Shown: piece by piece, positions 1 to 6,265 of the stretch
Numbering within the stretch: the first letter of the stretch is position 1
Layout: each line of letters begins with the position of its first letter
Assembly (NCBI GenBank): GCA_038258095.1
Contig: JBBSQE010000120.1
Span: 1-9,940 of the forward strand
Reading direction: 5' to 3'
DNA from: JBBSQE01 sp038258095
GTDB lineage: Bacteria; Actinomycetota; Thermoleophilia; Solirubrobacterales; 70-9
DNA length: 9,940 nt
Program-made: the position numbers and the translations under genes
Notes under the pieces: model-generated
Databases searched by the model: none
What the model was told of the DNA's origin: nothing
What the model saw: only the letters and a program-made list of their open reading frames with translations

Positions 1-177
1 CTCGCGGAAGTCCTCTCGGTCGGTCCACTCGATCTCGTCGAGGGCCTCGAAGGCATCGAGGATCTCGGAGGTCCCGATCGCGACGCCCTCGGAACGGAGC
101 TCGTCGCAGAAGCCGAGCAGCCGCGGGGCGATCCCGGGGGGTCCCGCGTCGGCGCGCGGGCCGTAGGGACTGCTCAC
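1..177 (-). CDS. VWA/CoxE-like protein, N-terminal fragment
   Basis: This is the first 59 codons of a gene that runs off the left edge of the window. The start is the GTG at 177-175, which overlaps the TGA stop of the MoxR gene (176-174) in a GTGA arrangement typical of translational coupling. The visible protein has a short Pro/Gly-rich lead, then a helical stretch reading LLGFCDELRSEGVAIGTSEI, and later a WTDRE motif. Proteins of the CoxE/VWA family next to MoxR ATPases usually open this way: a helix with 'R..G..vs..E', a leucine-rich helix, and a W-T-D-R segment. In that family the downstream part carries a von Willebrand factor A domain with a metal-ion-dependent adhesion site, and the protein works with its MoxR partner in assembling or activating enzymes, for example CO dehydrogenase by CoxD/CoxE. 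The VWA domain itself lies outside the window, so the family call rests on this N-terminus and on the neighbour. Confidence 0.72.
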   Translation of the reverse strand, partial: MSSPYGPRADAGPPGIAPRLLGFCDELRSEGVAIGTSEILDAFEALDEIEWTDREDFRE

Positions 178-1067
178 GGAGCGCTTGGCGAGGCCAGCTT
201 GACCCCGACCCGTTCCGCAACGAGGTCGATGTCGGTGCGGTGCTTGACGATGATCGAGATCGATTGCTCGAAGACCTCACGGTCGATGTCGTCGGCTCCG
301 AGCAGGAGCAGCGTTCGCGCCCAGTCGATCGACTCGGCGATCGAGGGAGGCTTCTTGAGGTCGAGGGCGCGGACCATGTCCACGACCTCGACGAGGCGGC
401 GGGCGAGCTTCTCGTCGAGCTCCGGCGTGTGCAGGCGGACGATCTCGATCTCGCGCTCGGGGTCGGGATAGTCGAGCCAGAGGTACAGGCAGCGGCGCGT
501 GAGCGCCTCGGTCAACTCGCGCGAGTTATTTGAGGTCAGGACGACGATCGGCATCGTCGAGGCCGACACCTGACCGAGCTCGGGCACGGTGATCTGGAAG
601 TCGGAGAGCAGCTCGAGCAACATCGCCTCGAACTCCTGGTCGGTCTTGTCGATCTCGTCGATCAGCAGGACGACGGGATCGGGGCTCGCGATCGCCTGCA
701 TGAGCGGGCGCTCGAGCAGGAACTCGGCCGCGAAGATGTCGTCCTGCACTCCGGACCAGCCTTCCTCGCCTTGGCCGCCGGCCTGGATGCGCAGGAGCTG
801 CTTGCGGTAGTTCCACTCGTAGAGCGCCTTGGCCTCGTCGAGGCCCTCGTAGCACTGCAGGCGGATCAGCTCACGCCCGGTGGCGCGGGAGAGAGCCTTC
901 GCGAGCTCGGTCTTTCCCACGCCCGCGGGCCCCTCGACCAGGACCGGCTTGCCGAGGCGCTGAGCGAGGAACGACACGAGTGCCGCGGACTCGCCGGCAA
1001 GGTAGCCGGCGTCGGCGAGGCCGTCGCGGACCTCGGCGACCGACTGCGGCTCGGAGGAGACGGGCAT
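174..1067 (-). CDS. MoxR-family AAA+ ATPase (CoxD-like)
   Basis: This is a 297-residue cytoplasmic AAA+ ATPase, about the normal size for MoxR proteins. The Walker A motif GPAGVGKT is at residues 46-53 and Walker B VVLLIDEIDK at 132-141. A sensor-1 segment TSNNSREL is at 178-185, directly followed by EALTRRC with the likely arginine finger at 191-192. The region around 240-251 (PPSIAESIDWAR) fits sensor 2. The stretch CYEGLDEAKALYEWNYRKQL (72-91) is typical of the MoxR branch that includes CoxD and PA2707-type proteins. MoxR ATPases act as chaperone-like motors that insert cofactors or remodel complexes together with a VWA protein, and that partner gene starts in the overlapping GTGA immediately downstream. 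The ATG at 1067 has no good Shine-Dalgarno site but lies 6 nt after a TATCAT -10 hexamer, so the transcript may be leaderless. No CO dehydrogenase structural gene is visible, so the client is unknown and the symbol coxD is not assigned. Confidence 0.93.
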   Translation of the reverse strand: MPVSSEPQSVAEVRDGLADAGYLAGESAALVSFLAQRLGKPVLVEGPAGVGKTELAKALSRATGRELIRLQCYEGLDEAKALYEWNYRKQLLRIQAGGQGEEGWSGVQDDIFAAEFLLERPLMQAIASPDPVVLLIDEIDKTDQEFEAMLLELLSDFQITVPELGQVSASTMPIVVLTSNNSRELTEALTRRCLYLWLDYPDPEREIEIVRLHTPELDEKLARRLVEVVDMVRALDLKKPPSIAESIDWARTLLLLGADDIDREVFEQSISIIVKHRTDIDLVAERVGVKLASPSAP

Positions 1068-1073
1068 CAGGCG

Positions 1074-1079
1074 ATGATA
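1074..1079 (-). promoter_or_regulatory. Candidate -10 element for the MoxR gene (leaderless)
   Basis: On the minus strand the hexamer TATCAT (5 of 6 matches to TATAAT) ends exactly 6 nt before the ATG at 1067. This would place the transcription start on, or within a base of, the A of the start codon, giving a leaderless mRNA. That fits the absence of a purine-rich ribosome site in front of this ATG. No convincing -35 hexamer is seen 16-19 nt upstream. The same 6-nt offset is found at 2612 and 2643. Confidence 0.45.
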
Positions 1080-1101
1080 GAAGCCCGACGCCGCGGCGGG
1101 C
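1076..1101 (-). terminator. Possible intrinsic terminator after the glycosidase gene
   Basis: Just after the stop codon of the minus-strand glycosidase gene (TGA at 1106-1104), the transcript can fold a GC-rich hairpin. GCCCG pairs with CGGGC across 1101-1083, with one C/T mismatch and two further inner pairs. The stem is followed by a short pyrimidine-rich run TTCTATC. The stem is short and the T-run weak, and this run overlaps the candidate -10 of the MoxR gene, so termination and re-initiation would be packed into about 35 bp. Confidence 0.35.
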
Positions 1102-1103
1102 CG

Positions 1104-2612
1104 TCAGTGGGGCAGCCGAAAGCGAATCGAGGGCAGGAACGGTCCCTGCAGGGTGCGCCCGTCGTCGAGCAGCGATCGTGCCCCCCAGCGGAGGCCGCGG
1201 CGGAACGGCGCATCGAACTCGAAGTAGCCCTGCGAGTCGGTCCGGACGGCTCGCAGAAACACCGGGGACCGGCCTGTGCGCTTGATCCAGACCGAGGCGT
1301 GGACACGGCCGCCCGCCGGACGAGCATGGCCCCAGAGATGAACCGAGCCGCGGCTGATGCGGCGCACGAGCAGGGTCAGGGGGAACGACCGGCGCAACGG
1401 CTTCGGTGAGTTGTCGGCGTAGCGCAGCCCCGAGGTGAAGACGATTGCGTTCTGCGGCGGGTCATCGCGAAGGAGGTATTGGCCGAACGCGGCGACGTCC
1501 GGATTGCGCCAGGCGAGGTATTCGGCCGCCGCCATGTCGGTCGCCTGACGGATCGGCGAGAAGCCGACCGGGTGGGGTCGGCTGAGGACGCCGAACTCGG
1601 TGATGTAGACATCGAGCATGCTGCTGGTCGCCCCGACCTCGTAGGCCCTGGCCATGAGCCTGTTGAGCCGGCTCAGATTCGCGAGGTCGATGAGATTGCG
1701 ATTCGGAGACAGCAACTGGGGCGGGGTCGAGTAGCCGTAGGGGTGGTGGGCGAACCCGGAGGCCTGAAGGGGGTCGCAGGGGTGGTCCGGGCCGAACCTG
1801 GAGTCCATGCAGAACAGCCCACGGGCGAAGTCGAGCGGGTTGATCCCCGTCCTGCCGCCGCTCGTCGCGGTCTCGCCGATCAGGACCTGATCAGAGCGGT
1901 GGCCGGAGTCGGCCAGGCCGTCACGTCCGGCGAGGTAGAGGCGCCGGTACAGGATCGGCGAGTAGGGGTGGCCGTTCTTGAACTGCGGGCCGAGGAAGAC
2001 TCCGATGTTCGGCTCGTTCCACATCGCCCAGCGGTTGACGCGGGGGATCGGGCTGTGGTCTGAGGGGGACGGGCAGAGCAGCAGAGGACAGCCCGGGAAG
2101 TGAGTCGCGTCCCTGCCGTAGGACCCGCTGTAGCGGCGCCCGAGCGCTTCGACGAACGCCTGGTACTCGCTCGGGATCGGTTCGTCGACGGTGCTGTTGC
2201 CCGTGGCGCCGGCCCAATCCGGAATCGGGGCGGAGGGAGTCATCAGGACGCCCATGCCGAGTACGCGGGCGCCCCGCACTGTCTGGTCGAGGCCCGCGAA
2301 GGCCCCGTCGGGATAGTCGGCAGGATCGCTCGCGTCGAAGTCCTGCGGGCGGTTGTGCGCGTTCGGGGTGGGGGCGATGCTGCGCCAGGGCACGACCACG
2401 CGGACGACGTCGGCGCCGATCGCGTTCATCTCCAGAAGGTCGCGGACCCGAGCATCGACGCCCTCGGCGAGGATCGCCGTACCCGGGTCGAAGATGGTCT
2501 CCTCGTCGCCGGATGCGGATGCCGGCGCGGGAGTGGAGGCGATGCCCGCGAACAGCGCCGAGGCCATGCAAATGACCCCCGCAGCCGCTCTCGCCCCTCT
2601 CAACCTCGACAT
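1104..2612 (-). CDS. Secreted clan-A glycoside hydrolase-like protein (cellulase-like)
   Basis: This is a 502-residue protein starting at the ATG at 2612. An in-frame ATG at 2744 exists but would add 44 charged residues before the signal peptide and run through the divergent gene, so it is rejected. Residues 1-34 form a Sec signal peptide (MSRLRGAR, then a hydrophobic core, then an Ala/Pro-rich cleavage region near PASAS). The mature protein looks like a (beta/alpha)8 glycosidase of clan A (GH5/GH39-like). VVRVVVPWRSIAPTPN (69-84) resembles the early barrel strands. MWNEPN (197-202) carries the probable acid/base Glu200, and VYITEFGV (335-342) carries the probable nucleophile Glu339. A small beta-rich domain follows from about 425 to 502. 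Six Cys residues in the mature part fit an exported protein that may form disulfides. The substrate cannot be told from the sequence. It diverges from a second secreted glycosidase gene, which suggests a shared role in extracellular carbohydrate turnover. Confidence 0.83.
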   Translation of the reverse strand: MSRLRGARAAAGVICMASALFAGIASTPAPASASGDEETIFDPGTAILAEGVDARVRDLLEMNAIGADVVRVVVPWRSIAPTPNAHNRPQDFDASDPADYPDGAFAGLDQTVRGARVLGMGVLMTPSAPIPDWAGATGNSTVDEPIPSEYQAFVEALGRRYSGSYGRDATHFPGCPLLLCPSPSDHSPIPRVNRWAMWNEPNIGVFLGPQFKNGHPYSPILYRRLYLAGRDGLADSGHRSDQVLIGETATSGGRTGINPLDFARGLFCMDSRFGPDHPCDPLQASGFAHHPYGYSTPPQLLSPNRNLIDLANLSRLNRLMARAYEVGATSSMLDVYITEFGVLSRPHPVGFSPIRQATDMAAAEYLAWRNPDVAAFGQYLLRDDPPQNAIVFTSGLRYADNSPKPLRRSFPLTLLVRRISRGSVHLWGHARPAGGRVHASVWIKRTGRSPVFLRAVRTDSQGYFEFDAPFRRGLRWGARSLLDDGRTLQGPFLPSIRFRLPH

Positions 2613-2636
2613 GAGGCGACCGTAGCAGCGGATAAT
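2606..2636 (+). promoter_or_regulatory. Candidate promoter for the plus-strand operon (leaderless)
   Basis: GATAAT at 2631-2636 matches the -10 consensus in 5 of 6 positions and ends 6 nt before the GTG start at 2643, so the transcript would begin at the start codon. TCGACA at 2606-2611 matches TTGACA in 5 of 6 positions, though the 19-nt spacer is longer than usual. This -35 lies on the first codons of the divergent glycosidase gene, so the two promoters overlap physically and could interfere with each other. Confidence 0.5.
2619..2624 (-). promoter_or_regulatory. Candidate -10 element for the clan-A glycosidase gene
   Basis: On the minus strand TACGGT, which fits the TAnnnT pattern common in high-GC actinobacterial promoters, ends exactly 6 nt before the ATG at 2612. 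There is no Shine-Dalgarno sequence in front of this ATG, so a leaderless transcript is plausible. The match to TATAAT is only partial (T, A and final T), and the call depends mostly on its position. Confidence 0.35.
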
Positions 2637-2642
2637 GCGTGC

Positions 2643-2873
2643 GTGCTCCAGTTCCTCCCGCCTCTGGCGGAGATCCTTCCGCGCTCCCTCGGCCCCTATG
2701 TCTCGCTGATGTTCGTCGGTTTCGGCGTCGGGGTCCTCGGCCACATGACGCGGTCACGATGGCTCGTCGCTGTCGGGATCATCCTGATCTTCCTTGCAGC
2801 CTTTCTCTTTCCTCTCGCCCTGAACCTGACCACGAGCGAGCGACCGCCCGAAGCCAAGCGCTTCGATATATGA
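2643..2873 (+). CDS. Small two-helix membrane protein, function unknown
   Basis: This 76-residue protein starts at the GTG at 2643. The reading frame is open further upstream, but that part is antisense to the divergent glycosidase gene and is not expected to be translated. Two hydrophobic segments are visible: about residues 17-35 (GPYVSLMFVGFGVGVLGHM) and about 41-61 (LVAVGIILIFLAAFLFPLAL). They are separated by a short basic loop (TRSR) and followed by a hydrophilic tail ending in RFDI. The arrangement suggests a helical hairpin in the inner membrane. No catalytic motif is present and I do not recognise a named family. It is the first gene of the plus-strand block. Its stop overlaps the ATG of the rhamnosidase-like gene (ATGA at 2870-2873), so the two are probably translated together. 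A role in the same exported or cell-envelope process is possible but unproven. Confidence 0.75.
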   Translation: MLQFLPPLAEILPRSLGPYVSLMFVGFGVGVLGHMTRSRWLVAVGIILIFLAAFLFPLALNLTTSERPPEAKRFDI

Positions 2874-5014
2874 GTCGTCCGTTTCGCGCTCTCGTGGCCG
2901 CCTGCCTGTTGGCGGCGCTCATGCCTCCGGCTTCCGGGCCGGCGCGGCCGAGCCAGCCCCGGTTCTCCGACCCCGCTCAGCCCCTGTCCCTGAAGCCGAT
3001 CAAGGAATCGGGCAGGTGGAAGCCTTACGTGCTCGACAGTCCGACCCCCGACGCTTATCCGAAGCGCGTCGAGGTTCTCGGCGACTCGGCGGCCATCACG
3101 AATCCGGAGGGACTGCTGGCGCCCGGTGGGGGCGTCACGACGCTGCGGGCCGGGGCCGCGATCGTCGTCGACCTCGGCCTCAACGTGGGCGGAACGGTCG
3201 ACGTGTCGGTGACGAGCGCGAGCGGTGGGCCCCTGCGCGTCGCCTACAGCGAGAGCCGCCGGTACCTGTCGCCGATCGGCGATACCCAGAACACCGGCTC
3301 GATCGGGACGAACGACGATCCGAATGGGCGCTTCGACATCGTCGGCGGCACGGGCCTCTACAAGAGCCCGGGCATTCGCGGCGCCGAGCGCTACATGCTC
3401 CTCTCCCTGGACACCCCCGGCGAGTTCGCAATCGACTTCGTGCGGGTCACGATCACCCATCTGCGGCCGTCCGCCGCCGACTACACCGGCCACTTCCTTT
3501 CCTCCAGCAAGCTGCTCAACCGGATCTGGTTCGCGGGCGCCTACACGCTCGACATCAACGCGGTCCACGATCGGCGCAAGTCCAAGTCGCCGCTGCCGTT
3601 CAAGCTGGTCGACGGCTCCAAGCGCGACCGAGTGATCTGGCTCGGAGACCTGGCGATGCAGAGCCTCGTCGGGAGCTACACCGTCCGCCAGATGCCGGGC
3701 ATCATCGATAGCTCGCTGCGAAGCTTCGGCTGCCAGCAGGAGCCCGGCGGGTACATCCCAATGGCCTCCGACCTGGTCGTCGAGTGTCCCGGGAAGCCGG
3801 GCCCGGCCGACGGGCCACCTCCTTCCACCTCGAAGAGCTATCCGACGCTCATCCGGCCCGACCGCCTGCCCAGCTACACCCCCTGGTTCGTGGTGGCGGT
3901 CTGCGACCACTACCAGTTCACCGGTGACGTGACCGCGACCTCCGCGCTGCTCCCGGTCATGCGCAGGACGCTCAGGTATTTCAGGTCAAAGCAGGCTCCC
4001 GACGGCCTCTTCGTGACCCCCGAGGACGCGATCAACTGGCGAGCCTTCGACCTCACGGCCGGAGAGGACGGCAACACGAACGCCCTGTGGGTCCGCGCGA
4101 TGCGCCGCCTTGCGCTCGTCGAGGACCAGATCGGCGACCCGAAGCGGGCCAGGGCCGACCGGGCGATGGCCGACCGCCTCAGCAAGGACCTGATCAAGGT
4201 TCTCTATGACGGCAAGGCGAAGCTTTTCCTGACGAACACGCTCGACCCGGTCAGAAGCCACTCGCAGGACGGAACGGTCGAGGCCCTGCTCTCGGGCGTC
4301 CTGCAGGGCAAGCCGGCCCGGGCGGCGCTGGGTGCGCTCCGCAAGCGCCTCTGGACGAAGTTCGGCCCGGTGAACGGCGATGTCAGGACGGATCCCTACG
4401 TGTCGCGCTACATCTCGCCGTTCATGACCGGCTGGGAGCTGATCGCGCGCCTGGCGGCCGGGGACGAGCGGGGCTCGAAGCGCCTGCTGAAGACGCTCTG
4501 GGGCCGCATGGTCAGCCAGAGCCCGAAATCGACCCTGTGGGAGGCGATGGATGTCCATGGCGATCCGGTCTCGTTCGGAAACGGCAGGCTCTACCGCGGT
4601 CGGACCTCGCTCGCGCACGGATGGGCGGCGGCACCGGTGGTCGCCCTGTCCGGCTATGTCGCCGGGATGCGCCCGGCGGCGCCCGGGTGGGCGAGGTGGA
4701 AAGTGGCCCCGCAGACCCTCGGGCTCACCTTCGCCCAGGGGCGGGTCGGCACCCCGCGCGGCTCGCTCGCGTCGCGGTGGGAGGTCCACCGCCGCCAGGG
4801 CGACTTCCGCATGACCGTCGAAGCTCCCCGGGGCACCAGGGGAACCGTGTCCGTGCCCCTGCTCGGCACCCAGAGAACGATCGCGAGGAACGGGCGGATC
4901 GTCTGGGAGAGGGGCCATGCGGCCAACGGTTCCGGTGCGAGAAGGGACGGTTCCTACGTCAGCCTTCGCCAGGGACCGGGCCGGCACACCTACGCATGGC
5001 GCGGCAAGGGCTGA
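2870..5014 (+). CDS. Secreted alpha-L-rhamnosidase-like six-hairpin glycosidase (GH78-like)
   Basis: This 714-residue exported protein starts at the ATG at 2870, four bases inside the previous gene. A longer in-frame start lies upstream, but only this ATG places a signal peptide at the N-terminus (MSRPFRALVAACLLAALMPP, cleavage probably near residues 22-25). Residues about 85-200 form a beta-rich domain. From about 205 the sequence becomes the helical (alpha/alpha)6 barrel found in GH78-type enzymes. Family hallmarks are FLSSSKLLNRIWFAGAYTL (209-227), DGSKRDRVIWLGDLA (248-262), WEAMD (557-561, candidate base Glu558) and SLAHGWAAAPV (580-590). A beta-rich domain closes the protein from about 605. 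Canonical GH78 enzymes carry R-D-E in the second motif with Glu as general acid. Here the Glu is absent, so activity or specificity may differ. The likely substrate is an extracellular rhamnose-containing or related polysaccharide. The family call is firm; the substrate is inference. Confidence 0.85.
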   Translation: MSRPFRALVAACLLAALMPPASGPARPSQPRFSDPAQPLSLKPIKESGRWKPYVLDSPTPDAYPKRVEVLGDSAAITNPEGLLAPGGGVTTLRAGAAIVVDLGLNVGGTVDVSVTSASGGPLRVAYSESRRYLSPIGDTQNTGSIGTNDDPNGRFDIVGGTGLYKSPGIRGAERYMLLSLDTPGEFAIDFVRVTITHLRPSAADYTGHFLSSSKLLNRIWFAGAYTLDINAVHDRRKSKSPLPFKLVDGSKRDRVIWLGDLAMQSLVGSYTVRQMPGIIDSSLRSFGCQQEPGGYIPMASDLVVECPGKPGPADGPPPSTSKSYPTLIRPDRLPSYTPWFVVAVCDHYQFTGDVTATSALLPVMRRTLRYFRSKQAPDGLFVTPEDAINWRAFDLTAGEDGNTNALWVRAMRRLALVEDQIGDPKRARADRAMADRLSKDLIKVLYDGKAKLFLTNTLDPVRSHSQDGTVEALLSGVLQGKPARAALGALRKRLWTKFGPVNGDVRTDPYVSRYISPFMTGWELIARLAAGDERGSKRLLKTLWGRMVSQSPKSTLWEAMDVHGDPVSFGNGRLYRGRTSLAHGWAAAPVVALSGYVAGMRPAAPGWARWKVAPQTLGLTFAQGRVGTPRGSLASRWEVHRRQGDFRMTVEAPRGTRGTVSVPLLGTQRTIARNGRIVWERGHAANGSGARRDGSYVSLRQGPGRHTYAWRGKG

Positions 5015-5024
5015 CCAGGCATGC

Positions 5025-5029
5025 GAGGA
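5025..5029 (+). promoter_or_regulatory. Ribosome binding site of the PPK2 gene
   Basis: GAGGA lies 8 nt before the ATG at 5038. This good Shine-Dalgarno site favours 5038 over the in-frame ATG at 4996, which lies inside the end of the glycosidase gene and has no comparable site. Confidence 0.6.
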
Positions 5030-5037
5030 TCAGGCCG

Positions 5038-5805
5038 ATGGCGCAGTCGCGGCTCGACGCACTCGACCTTTCACAGAAGCTCTCCTCCGCCGAGGAGGCG
5101 GAGCGCCTTGACGCGGCACGTGCGCGCCTCACCCGCCTACGGCTGACGCTCGGCGGCCTGATCGGTTCCGGCGAGCTCGGCCCGCCCGTCTGCGTCGTCT
5201 TCGAAGGTTGGGACGCCGGCGGCAAGGGAGGAGCGATCAAGCGTCTCACCGCGGACCTGGACCCCCGCCACGTCCGTGTCGTCCAGTTCGCCACCCCCAC
5301 GTCCGACGAGAAGCGACACCACTTCCTCGGGCGCTTTTGGCCCGCCCTTCCCGGCTGGGGCGGGATGAGCATCTTCGACCGCTCCTGGTACGGGCGCGTC
5401 CTGGTCGAGCGGGTTGAGGGCTTCGCGGAGCGCGAGCAGTGGCTGCGAGCCTATGACGAGATCAACGGCTTCGAGCGCACGCTCGCCGACGAAGGCACGA
5501 TCCTGATCAAGTTCTGGCTCCACGTCTCCGAGGAGGAGCAGCTGAAGCGATTCAAGCGCCGTGAGTCCGACCCGCTCAAGGCCTGGAAGCTGACCGATGA
5601 GGATTGGCGAAACCGCGCCAAGCGTCCCGCCTACCTCGAGGCCACGGAGGACATGGTCGCCCGCACCGACACACCCCTCGCGCACTGGGAGCTGATCCCC
5701 GCCGACTCGAAGCGCTTCGCGCGGGTCGCCGTCGTCGAGACGGTCAACCTGAGGATCGAGGAGGGGATGCGGCGCTGGGGCCTCGAGCCGCCCGAGGACC
5801 CCTAG
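5038..5805 (+). CDS. ppk2: Polyphosphate kinase 2 family protein (PPK2, Pap-like)
   Basis: This 255-residue cytoplasmic enzyme transfers phosphate between polyphosphate and nucleotides. The PPK2 signature is complete. FEGWDAGGKGGAIKRL (55-70) is the P-loop. FATPTSDEKRHHFLGRFWPALP (84-105) matches the substrate and polyphosphate-contact region. IFDRSWYGRVLVERVEGFA (112-130) contains Walker B and the lid base. ILIKFWLHVSEEEQLKRF (155-172) and WKLTDEDWRNR (183-193) complete the core. The wording of these motifs is closest, from memory, to polyphosphate:AMP phosphotransferase (Pap, class II PPK2). Those enzymes often have two fused domains, whereas this one has a single domain. A role in making ADP from AMP, or in nucleotide recycling, is likely, but the class cannot be proved here. 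The gene is 23 nt downstream of the glycosidase gene and may be cotranscribed, although no functional link is evident. Its last 62 bp overlap the convergent membrane protein gene. Confidence 0.93.
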   Translation: MAQSRLDALDLSQKLSSAEEAERLDAARARLTRLRLTLGGLIGSGELGPPVCVVFEGWDAGGKGGAIKRLTADLDPRHVRVVQFATPTSDEKRHHFLGRFWPALPGWGGMSIFDRSWYGRVLVERVEGFAEREQWLRAYDEINGFERTLADEGTILIKFWLHVSEEEQLKRFKRRESDPLKAWKLTDEDWRNRAKRPAYLEATEDMVARTDTPLAHWELIPADSKRFARVAVVETVNLRIEEGMRRWGLEPPEDP

Positions 5806-6265
5806 AACCCTTGGCCCTGAGCTCGTCCCGCCGCAGCCGCAGACCGGCGACGATCAGGATCACCGCTCCGACGAACGACACGAGCGCCCCGTAGGTGAGG
5901 CCATAGTCGATCCGCAGTCCCTCGATGGTCGTGGTGGGGCGGTCGAGGGTCAGGATCGCGACGAGCGCTGCGGACCAGCCGCCGGCGACGGCGAGCAGGG
6001 TTCCCGAGTGCAGGGGAGCGGGGGGCCGGCGGCCGGTGGTGCCGCGGTAGAGCAGGAGACCGGCGGCCACGAGGGTGAGGAGGAGAGCGCCCTGTCCGAA
6101 CCCGAACGACCCGAGGCCGCTCTGGACCCGGTGAGGGTCGAAGCGGACTCGGTACCACGGCAGCGGCAGACCGCCGAGGCAGATGAGGATGCCGAGCGCG
6201 GCGAGCTGCTCGAAGCGGCCCGGCCAGTGCATTGGCGCGCGCTCAGTCGAGTGGTTTGCGTCCAT
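5744..6265 (-). CDS. Four-helix membrane protein, function unknown
   Basis: This 173-residue protein has four predicted transmembrane segments at about residues 20-37, 56-74, 88-107 and 123-143. They are followed by a basic tail rich in Arg, Ala, Ser and Pro (144-173). A short motif LPLPWYRV follows the first helix, and GLGSFGFGQGALLLTL leads into the second. Small actinobacterial membrane proteins with an early P-W-Y motif are common but mostly unnamed. I assign no function. The ATG at 6265 overlaps the DUF2203 stop by 23 nt; an in-frame ATG at 6232 would instead leave a 10-nt gap. Neither has a clear ribosome site, so the start is uncertain by 11 codons. It is the last gene of the five-gene minus-strand operon. 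Its 3' end runs antisense through the last 62 bp of the PPK2 gene, and that overlap encodes part of the low-complexity tail. Confidence 0.75.
   Translation of the reverse strand: MDANHSTERAPMHWPGRFEQLAALGILICLGGLPLPWYRVRFDPHRVQSGLGSFGFGQGALLLTLVAAGLLLYRGTTGRRPPAPLHSGTLLAVAGGWSAALVAILTLDRPTTTIEGLRIDYGLTYGALVSFVGAVILIVAGLRLRRDELRAKGSRGPRAARGPSAASPPRSSG

Noticed and set aside
174..1067. Assigning the MoxR/VWA pair to a CO dehydrogenase cluster
   Set aside because: The motifs resemble CoxD and CoxE, but no cox structural gene is in the window, and such pairs occur widely without CO dehydrogenase.
771..2063. Two long plus-strand open frames opposite the MoxR and clan-A glycosidase genes
   Set aside because: Both are antisense to strongly supported genes, and neither shows a domain or a good start.
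2613..2744. N-terminal extension of the clan-A glycosidase gene to an ATG at 2744
   Set aside because: It would put 44 charged residues before the signal peptide and run through the divergent gene. The ATG at 2612 gives a normal signal peptide.
2696..3910. 404-codon open frame on the minus strand opposite the rhamnosidase-like gene
   Set aside because: Low-complexity His/Arg/Asp-rich translation with no domain. It is antisense to a gene with clear family motifs and is explained by high GC content.
3986..4987. 333-codon open frame on the minus strand
   Set aside because: Antisense to the glycosidase barrel and rich in Arg/Pro/Ala with no motif.
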